NCBI GenBank assembly: GCA_049889495.1
Contig: JBMHDH010000041.1
Span: 1-11,993 of the forward strand
Reading direction: 5' to 3'
Length of the DNA: 11,993 bases
DNA from: UBA685 sp049889495
Lineage (GTDB): Bacteria > Pseudomonadota > Alphaproteobacteria > Puniceispirillales > Puniceispirillaceae
A model generated the notes under the pieces. The model saw only the letters and a list, made by a program, of their open reading frames with translations. It searched no databases and was not told the origin of the DNA. The position numbers and the translations under genes were made by a program. Positions 7,558-11,993 of the stretch are shown in pieces; positions within the stretch are counted from its first letter, which is position 1, and each line of letters starts with the position of its first letter.

Positions 7558-8211
7558 ATGATGATAAAATACCCTAATTTTGGCCGCAGTCTGTTACTGG
7601 TGAAAGCGTGTTTCATTGCGGGCCTTTTATGTATGATAGGAGGGCAAGCCATGGCGTCAGATACCCCAAGCTATCAGCTGGTTGCTGGTCCTGAGTTATT
7701 GGCAGACCATAATATTGAATTACGCCGCTATGAAACCGCATTGGTGGCATCTGTGCGGGTTAAATCTGATAGCTGGCGCAGTGCCGCCAATGCCGCCTTT
7801 CAGCCACTTGCCAATTATATTTTTGGACAAAATCAGCGTAATGAAAAAATTGGCATGACAACGCCAGTTACAACACATCAAATTGAAACGCCAACAGGCG
7901 AACGTGCGTTTGAAGTGCGGTTTTTTATGCCAAACCGCTATGAGATGGATAGTTTGCCACAACCTCAAAATGGCTATATTCAGCTGACCAAACTAGAAGA
8001 AGTGACCTTTGCGGCCATTCGTTTTAATGGCGCGGCTAATGGGGCTGGTGCCACTCAGAATTTTGCCAAACATGAAACCAAATTGCGCACCATCTTAGGT
8101 CAAGCAGGCTTAACGCCGCAATCTGAGGCGCATTATGCGGTCTATAACGGGCCGTGGACCCCCAATTTATTGCGCCGTAATGAAGTTTTAATTGCCATCA
8201 AAGCGCCATAG
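7558..8211 (+). CDS. SOUL haem-binding family protein with signal peptide
   Basis: 217 residues: a Sec-type signal peptide (Lys/Arg, hydrophobic 11-27, cleavage predicted after Ala33 in 'GGQAMA') followed by one SOUL domain. Family marks are 'NIELRRYETALVASVRV', 'NEKIGMTTPVTT', 'FEVRFFMPNRYEMDSLPQP', 'FAAIRFNG' and 'YNGPWTPNLLRRNEVLI'. SOUL proteins bind haem or tetrapyrroles in eukaryotes; the bacterial role is unclear, and periplasmic location is inferred from the signal. The in-frame GTG at 7549 is less likely than the ATG at 7558, which follows GGGTGG by 5 bases. A second in-frame ATG at 7651 has a perfect Shine-Dalgarno and would give a form without signal peptide. Confidence 0.88.
   Translation: MMIKYPNFGRSLLLVKACFIAGLLCMIGGQAMASDTPSYQLVAGPELLADHNIELRRYETALVASVRVKSDSWRSAANAAFQPLANYIFGQNQRNEKIGMTTPVTTHQIETPTGERAFEVRFFMPNRYEMDSLPQPQNGYIQLTKLEEVTFAAIRFNGAANGAGATQNFAKHETKLRTILGQAGLTPQSEAHYAVYNGPWTPNLLRRNEVLIAIKAP
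7638..7644 (+). promoter_or_regulatory. Internal Shine-Dalgarno within the SOUL gene
   Basis: AGGAGGG, 6 bases before the in-frame ATG at 7651, is the best ribosome-binding sequence in the window. Initiation there would remove almost exactly the signal peptide. Whether it is used is not known. Confidence 0.45.
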
Positions 8212-8255
8212 GCTGATAACAGGAAAGATAAGCTTTTGGTCAAAAGGGTGTGATG

Positions 8256-8708
8256 ATGGAAGCAGAGCGTATTTTTGCCGCTGTGATGCGACATTACACA
8301 GAATTAGGCCAAGCGTGCCTGTCTGAATTCACGCTAAAGACAAATCGCCGCCCTGATATTTTATGTTTGGCCAAAGATGGGCAGATCACCATCATCGAAG
8401 TCAAATCATCGGTTCAGGATTTTCGATCTGACAAGAAGTGGCAAGCGTATCTGGCATGGGCAGATCGGTTTTTCTTTGCGGTTGATGATGGCTTTCCCAC
8501 AGACATCCTGCCAGATGAAAGCCAGTGTGGGATTATCATAACAGATGGGTTTGATTGTCATCATTTGCGCGATGCCCCCTATCAGAAATTGCCAGCGGCG
8601 CGTCGCAATGCCCTGATAAAACAGCTTGCACGAACCGCGATGCTGCGCCATTACCACAGCCAATTATCCAGTGATATCTTGTCGTTGGACGACCCTGTTG
8701 AGGGGTAG
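8256..8708 (+). CDS. mmcB: MmcB family DNA-repair protein (PD-(D/E)XK nuclease fold)
   Basis: A 150-residue cytoplasmic protein. 'RRPDILCLAKDGQITIIEVKSS' holds the restriction-endonuclease-like metal site (Asp34, Glu48, Lys50), followed by 'DFRSDKKWQAYLAWADRFFFAV', as in the MmcB family. In Caulobacter mmcB belongs to the DNA-damage regulon and affects mitomycin C tolerance; here I found no GTTC-N7-GTTC LexA box in the preceding 150 bases. GTG 8250, ATG 8253 and ATG 8256 are possible starts; AAAGGG at 8243-8248 has best spacing (7 bases) to 8256, though 8253 cannot be excluded by sequence. It follows the SOUL gene by 44 bases and ends in front of a shared bidirectional terminator. Confidence 0.88.
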   Translation: MEAERIFAAVMRHYTELGQACLSEFTLKTNRRPDILCLAKDGQITIIEVKSSVQDFRSDKKWQAYLAWADRFFFAVDDGFPTDILPDESQCGIIITDGFDCHHLRDAPYQKLPAARRNALIKQLARTAMLRHYHSQLSSDILSLDDPVEG

Positions 8709-8740
8709 GGCTGTGCGGCGCAAACTTTGTATGTCATCAT

Positions 8741-8775
8741 AAAAAAAGCCCGGATGGTAAACCATCTGGGCTTTT
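8741..8775. terminator. Bidirectional intrinsic terminator between mmcB and the DUF1127 unit
   Basis: AAAAGCCCGGATGGT (8744-8758) pairs with ACCATCTGGGCTTTT (8761-8775), 15 pairs including one G-U, with poly-A on the left and poly-T on the right. It therefore ends both the plus-strand mmcB transcript and the minus-strand DUF1127/hairpin RNA, for which the T run is seven bases long (8747-8741). Confidence 0.92.
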
Positions 8776-8791
8776 CAATTTGGCATCTTCA

Positions 8792-8810
8792 ATTGCGGGA
8801 GGAGGGCAAT
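8792..8810 (-). ncRNA. CCUCCUCCC-loop hairpin downstream of DUF1127 (CcsR/cuckoo-like)
   Basis: Read on the minus strand, ATTGC pairs with GCAAT and the nine-base loop is exactly CCTCCTCCC (8805-8797). The terminator begins 16 bases further on. A short stem presenting CCUCCUCCC as loop is the defining element of the CcsR RNAs of Rhodobacter and the related 'cuckoo' RNAs of Rhizobiales, which act on Shine-Dalgarno-like targets. The hairpin is seen directly; its function and processing into a small RNA are inferred. Confidence 0.72.
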
Positions 8811-8824
8811 AAAATCTGCCGATC

Positions 8825-8863
8825 TATTCAGTGCAGCAAGGGGGATTATGCTGCGTCTGAATA
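8825..8863 (-). ncRNA. C-rich-loop hairpin overlapping the DUF1127 stop codon
   Basis: GCAGCA/TGCTGC and ATTCAG/CTGAAT form 12 pairs (plus one outer T-A pair) with a 1x2 internal loop. The loop on the minus strand is TAATCCCCCT (8848-8839) and begins with the stop codon of DUF1127. It resembles a degenerate or variant form of the CCUCCUCCC loops on either side. The function is unknown; it could protect the 3' end or be a third anti-Shine-Dalgarno loop. Confidence 0.5.
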
Positions 8864-9034
8864 AATTGAAGAGACATAAGCGTTGATTTGTGAGCGGTGA
8901 ATGCCCAAATCGTTCAATGTTCTGTCATCTAGATTTTGTAGAGCGCGACGTGTGTTGTTCACTTCCATCTTTTTTACAAAACGCTGAACCATGTTATTGG
9001 TGAAACGGCGCTGATATTCCATGAATTGATCCAT
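8846..9034 (-). CDS. DUF1127 small protein
   Basis: A 62-residue basic protein. The C-terminal part 'NTRRALQNLDDRTLNDLGIHRSQI' is the DUF1127 signature (L-x-x-L-D-D-R-x-L-x-D-I/L-G-I-x-R-S-x-I). Such proteins in Rhodobacter (CcaF1) and Agrobacterium bind RNA or affect small-RNA maturation and metabolism. An in-frame ATG at 9058 would add eight residues, but AGGA (9044-9047) stands 9 bases before the ATG at 9032-9034, while nothing precedes 9058, so the shorter form is chosen. The gene sits between hairpins with CCUCCUCCC loops, which matches the known linkage of DUF1127 genes with CcsR RNAs. Confidence 0.9.
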   Translation of the reverse strand: MDQFMEYQRRFTNNMVQRFVKKMEVNNTRRALQNLDDRTLNDLGIHRSQINAYVSSIYSDAA

Positions 9035-9071
9035 TTTTAAAAATCCTTTCGGTGTCATGTTTGTCGGCTAT

Positions 9072-9108
9072 GCTGATGGCTGGCAGGGAGGAGGGGCCAG
9101 CCATCAGC
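9072..9108 (-). ncRNA. Leader hairpin with CCUCCUCCC loop upstream of DUF1127 (CcsR/cuckoo-like)
   Basis: A perfect 13-bp stem, GCTGATGGCTGGC (9072-9084) against GCCAGCCATCAGC (9096-9108). On the minus strand the 11-base loop is CCCTCCTCCCT and contains CCTCCTCCC at 9094-9086. It begins 38 bases before the DUF1127 ATG, in the leader of that gene. There is no T run after it, so it is not a terminator. The loop matches the 3' end of 16S rRNA (CCUCCU) and could pair with Shine-Dalgarno sequences, including the AGGA of its own gene. Confidence 0.72.
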
Positions 9109-9512
9109 TGTTGGCCTGTTACTGCGCCTATCTGTTTTCAAGGTAAAGCCTATTTTTGAAAAAAAAATCAGACTAATTTTTTTGTCATATTTCAAAATTT
9201 TTTATTCGTTAATTACTTTTTTGACGTAATATTAGGACATAAAATTATAAAATAGGGCTTTTGTTAAAGTCACTGTTTCTGTTTTAGAAACAATAGGTGA
9301 TTCTCTGTGCTGTTTTGATGGGCTTGTGTCGCGGGCACAAAGCGAGGCAAAAGCAGGTGATTTCATTGTTCTATTCCTTTTGCGCTGGCAGCATCTTATG
9401 GTATCAGGCACATCACAAATAATTAGTTACGAGCCTATCGTCACGACCATGTCATACTAATGAAATCATCTTGTTAGCGTGATCACACAAAAGCACAAGA
9501 AAGGCACCCGCC
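9109..9512. other. Gene-free region between DUF1127 and the SET gene
   Basis: No credible gene in 404 bases. The left half (9150-9260) is very AT-rich with several A and T tracts and should hold the divergent promoters. On the minus strand, CTTGAAA at 9142-9136 resembles an RpoH -35 box and TTGAAA/TCTGAT (9195-9190, 9172-9167; 17-base spacer) a sigma-70 promoter, both weak. On the plus strand there is a promoter-like pair at 9221-9250, a hairpin at 9270-9300 (GTTTCT/AGAAAC inside TCAC/GTGA), and a 13-base inverted repeat, one mismatch, at 9355-9367 and 9459-9471. These suggest a long structured leader or an unannotated RNA. Confidence 0.5.
9221..9250 (+). promoter_or_regulatory. Putative promoter for a long SET leader or an RNA
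   Basis: TTGACG (9221-9226) and TTATAA (9245-9250) are 18 bases apart in an AT-rich stretch and point towards the SET gene, whose ATG is about 260 bases downstream. Confidence 0.4.
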
Positions 9513-9881
9513 ATGGATAGCGAAGTGAAGAAAATCATAGTTGGCGATTCCCCCATTCATGGGCATGGTGTGTTTGCCTTGGTGCCAATCGCCGAAGGAG
9601 AGACGATTGAAAAATGCACCTATCTGGTGATTGATGATGATGATTTGCAGCCTGCCAATCGGTTAAATGATTATCTGTTTAACAGCCCTGGTGAAGAAGG
9701 TGATTATCTTGTGATGATGGGCCATGGCATGTTGTATAATCACGGACTGCCATCCAATGCGTCTTGGGAAATTGATGATGATAATCGCTTTGTGCGCTTT
9801 TATGCCACAAAAGCCATCTCAGCAGGTGAAGAGATTGTGCATGATTATGGTGAAGATTATTGGGAAACCCGAAAAGAATAA
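9513..9881 (+). CDS. Small SET-domain protein
   Basis: A 122-residue acidic protein that consists almost only of a SET domain. The start motif is 'HGHGVFA' (16-22), the central motif 'LYNHGLPSNASW' (74-85) replaces the usual N-H-S by N-H-G, and the end motif is 'GEEIVHDYGEDYW' (105-117) with the D-Y-G that normally contacts the methyl donor. SET proteins are S-adenosylmethionine-dependent lysine methyltransferases; the bacterial target is not known. There is no signal peptide, so it is cytoplasmic. AAAGG lies about 10 bases before the ATG. The neighbours give no hint of a substrate, and the gene probably has its own promoter. Confidence 0.87.
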   Translation: MDSEVKKIIVGDSPIHGHGVFALVPIAEGETIEKCTYLVIDDDDLQPANRLNDYLFNSPGEEGDYLVMMGHGMLYNHGLPSNASWEIDDDNRFVRFYATKAISAGEEIVHDYGEDYWETRKE

Positions 9882-9999
9882 GACGCTTGCGTTATAATAG
9901 GACCTGCCACACGTAAAACACTTTGCATACTATCCATAATGGCCTATTCTTGCGAATGACTATTTTGCGCGAATAAGTAATGTCGATCGGTATGTTGTT

Positions 10000-11568
10000 A
10001 TGGTTGTAGTGCGTTTTCTATGTAGCCTATCTTTGATGCTTATGCTGGCTTTGCCATCTTTTGCACAATTACAGCGCCCGATTTCAGGCGTTGTTGCCGC
10101 CAGCTCTGGCAAGGTCGAAGTGCGATATATGGCGCCAGATGGTGCGGAAATTGGCCGTGTGGCGGGCGTTGGCGATCCCATTTACCTAGATGATGAGATT
10201 ATCACAGGCCCTGATACCAGCTTGCAAATTCTATTGAAGGATCAAACTGTCTTTACCATTGGTCCCAATGCGATATTGGTGTTTGATGAATTTATCTATG
10301 ATCCCACAGGTGCCGAAGAGTCAAGCCTGACAGCCTCTGTTCAAAAAGGCGCCTTTAAATTTATTTCAGGTAAAATATCAAAAAAATCACCAGAGGCGAT
10401 GCGTTTGAAATTGCCAAATGCGACCGCGTCTGTGCGTGGTACCACAGTCGCTGGCCGTGTCAGTGAAGAAGGTGAGGCAGATGTCATCTTATTATCAGGC
10501 GCGATCAGTGTGACTTCAGATATTAACCCTGCGCCAATTGATATTTTCCAGCCTGGCTGGGGCACTTCGATTTCGGCTGTTGGGACGGTATCTGATCCCT
10601 TTCAGTTAACAGCAGAAGCGTTGGATTCTATTTTGGCAGAAGCGAGCGTTGAGGCACCAGCTGAACAGCAAGATCAAGCCGCAGAGGCGGCAACAGATGG
10701 TGAGGGCGAGCAAGCAGAAGACGGGGCCACCACCACAACGGCCTTACTGCAAACAGACTTAACGCCTGAACAAGCGGTGATTGCAGAGTTTACCCAGACA
10801 GTAGCAACAGAATTGGCGGCGAATGGGGAAACAGAGGTCGCTATTGGTGATTTGTTTAATTTGATTTTGGCCAATTCAGATTTGGTGGCCCAACTAGAAG
10901 CACAAGGCCTTGATGTCACCGATGCACCAACTGATATCAATTACGCTTATTTGGATACACAATTGGTATCAATGCTGGCTTCTGGTGCATCACCAGAATA
11001 TATGAAATTATTATCAGATGGGTCAGGCGGTTATTACCTTAATCATAGTGACATTGACCCTACATTGGCACAGATGGTGTCTGAAAGTTATTCTGGGTCT
11101 GTCACATTCACTGGCTCTGGTTTGAATTTTGCCGCAAGAGGCTCTTCGACCAGCGCCTCTGGGACAGCTAGCTTTGACTATACCATTTTTTATGACACAG
11201 CCAGGGCCACAGGCTCCTTTGCGATTAATGGCCTACAGATAAATGGCAATAATTATGGTGATGCCAGCCAAAGCTTTACCAACATCTCTTTATATAATCG
11301 CTCGCAAGTTGATTTTGTCGATGATGGCATTGATGATTTTCAAGTCGATGTCGGAGATGAAATTTTCGAAGTTGAATTGGCCAATGTGACCTTTAATGAG
11401 GGCGGCAACGAAGCTTTTGCGCAATTAAATAGCTCACTTGGCTCAATCACTGATGGCACAGATGTTGTAGATGGCATTTTGGGCAGCACGAATATTATGG
11501 TGAATGATACCTCCGATGGGGAATTACGCGCACGCGTCGAAAAACATGGCGTTGGCCGTAAAAATTAA
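10000..11568 (+). CDS. Secreted FecR-domain protein
   Basis: A 522-residue protein with a Sec signal peptide (hydrophobic 5-20, cleavage near Ala22) and an N-terminal FecR domain (about 32-175) with 'GDPIYLDDEIITGPDTSLQI', 'DQTVFTIGPNAILVFDEFIYDP', 'GAFKFISGKI' and 'ATASVRGTTVAGRV'. Then comes a low-complexity Ala/Glu/Gln linker (about 212-245), a helical part (250-345), and a Gly/Ser/Asp-rich beta-type region (about 362-500) I do not recognise. Unlike FecR of iron-uptake systems it has no cytoplasmic N-terminal segment and no sigma factor or TonB receptor beside it, so it is probably an exported or surface protein, not an anti-sigma factor. The ATG at 10000 lacks a clear Shine-Dalgarno but gives a complete signal peptide. 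Confidence 0.85.
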   Translation: MVVVRFLCSLSLMLMLALPSFAQLQRPISGVVAASSGKVEVRYMAPDGAEIGRVAGVGDPIYLDDEIITGPDTSLQILLKDQTVFTIGPNAILVFDEFIYDPTGAEESSLTASVQKGAFKFISGKISKKSPEAMRLKLPNATASVRGTTVAGRVSEEGEADVILLSGAISVTSDINPAPIDIFQPGWGTSISAVGTVSDPFQLTAEALDSILAEASVEAPAEQQDQAAEAATDGEGEQAEDGATTTTALLQTDLTPEQAVIAEFTQTVATELAANGETEVAIGDLFNLILANSDLVAQLEAQGLDVTDAPTDINYAYLDTQLVSMLASGASPEYMKLLSDGSGGYYLNHSDIDPTLAQMVSESYSGSVTFTGSGLNFAARGSSTSASGTASFDYTIFYDTARATGSFAINGLQINGNNYGDASQSFTNISLYNRSQVDFVDDGIDDFQVDVGDEIFEVELANVTFNEGGNEAFAQLNSSLGSITDGTDVVDGILGSTNIMVNDTSDGELRARVEKHGVGRKN

Positions 11569-11591
11569 TCATTCAACAAAAAGAGAGCCAA

Positions 11592-11993
11592 TCAGCCTTC
11601 TTGGATGATCGCAGGGTCAAAAGCAGGACGTGAGAAAATTTCGCGCAACATTGGCGCAAAATAAGATAATGGCTTTGTTGGGTAATTAGGGTCAAAGGCC
11701 ATCTGGTCCCAATCACGACAGAACCGCTCGCAACTGGCAAACCATTTATGATCTTTCCATCTGTCTCTCTCATCAGGGTTCAGGCCTAATTTATCAGCGT
11801 AATATTTCATCTGAAAGACGCCATGCATTTCAAGGATCCACGTGACCTCAGAACGCACATAGGGGCGAATGATTGCGGCCGCAAGCTGGGAATGATTTTC
11901 AGGAGCCAATTCATCTCCTAGATCATGGATCAAAGCGGCAACCACCATTTCCAAATCAGCGCCATCAGCTTCAGCCCTTGTTGCGCTTTGCAG
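11592..11993 (-). CDS. HD-domain protein (MIOX/PhnZ-like), 5' end outside the window
   Basis: The frame is open to the right edge and has no likely start inside the window, so at least 133 residues are visible and the N-terminus is missing. It begins in 'LQSATRAEADGADLEMVVAALIHDLGDELAP', which is the second half of an HD-domain metal site (His-Asp of 'IHDLGD'). It continues with 'NHSQLAAAIIRPYV', 'MHGVFQMKYY' and the conserved 'FCRDWDQMAFDPNYPTKPLSYFAPML' near the end. This pattern is that of HD proteins related to di-iron oxygenases of the PhnZ/myo-inositol oxygenase group; substrate unknown. The in-frame TTG at 11954 is internal to the domain and is rejected as start. It converges on the FecR gene with a 23-base gap. 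Confidence 0.78.
   Translation of the reverse strand: MQSATRAEADGADLEMVVAALIHDLGDELAPENHSQLAAAIIRPYVRSEVTWILEMHGVFQMKYYADKLGLNPDERDRWKDHKWFASCERFCRDWDQMAFDPNYPTKPLSYFAPMLREIFSRPAFDPAIIQEG

Noticed and set aside
8100..8255. LexA box upstream of mmcB
   Set aside because: Searched for GTTC-N7-GTTC and its complement because mmcB is SOS-controlled in Caulobacter; none found.
9329..9352. Imperfect inverted repeat TTGTG/CACAA around TCGCGGG
   Set aside because: Only five pairs plus a bulged extension; too weak to call alone.
9318..9422. 34-codon plus-strand reading frame in the region before the SET gene
   Set aside because: No Shine-Dalgarno before its ATG, no recognisable domain, and it overlaps the proposed RNA structures; likely chance.

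Overview
The window looks like a chromosomal segment of a free-living, moderately low-GC alphaproteobacterium. The evidence is a set of families common in that class (DUF2794, MmcB, DUF1127, DUF952, YaiI/UPF0178, an N-formylglutamate amidohydrolase-like protein) and an alphaproteobacterial style of Der with an NKCE motif in its first G domain. A marine SAR116-like lineage would fit the base composition and gene set, but that is inference. I see no mobile element, CRISPR array or phage gene.

Layout, left to right. A DUF2794 gene (minus) is divergent from a plus-strand operon yfgM-like, bamB, der, the same order as in gammaproteobacteria; it joins outer-membrane assembly and ribosome-assembly functions. 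A minus-strand N-formylglutamate amidohydrolase family gene converges on der. Next comes a solitary tRNA-Val(GAC) with its own TTGACA promoter and a terminator. A tight minus-strand cluster follows (yaiI-like, DUF952, an unknown 89-residue protein, a VOC protein). On the plus strand come a TSUP membrane transporter started at TTG, a SOUL haem-binding-family protein and the MmcB nuclease-fold repair protein. A small DUF1127 gene (minus) is next, then a 478-base gene-free region, a small SET-domain protein, a large secreted FecR-domain protein, and (minus) a partial HD-domain protein that runs off the right edge.

The most interesting part is 8741-9108 on the minus strand. The DUF1127 gene is flanked by RNA hairpins that display the nine-base sequence CCUCCUCCC. 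A 13-bp perfect stem in its 5' leader carries the motif in an 11-base loop. A second hairpin downstream has a loop that is exactly CCUCCUCCC, just before a strong terminator. A third C-rich hairpin overlaps the stop codon. This matches the signature of the CcsR/'cuckoo' anti-Shine-Dalgarno RNAs, which in Rhodobacter are co-transcribed with a DUF1127 gene (CcaF1). Here the hairpins lie on both sides of the gene instead of as an array after it.

Other points worth a look: a Lys-to-Met change in the second G4 motif of Der (NMWD); a perfect internal Shine-Dalgarno and ATG just at the signal-peptide cleavage site of the SOUL protein, which would make a cytoplasmic form; and a promoter-like sequence followed by a roughly 250-base structured leader before the SET gene.
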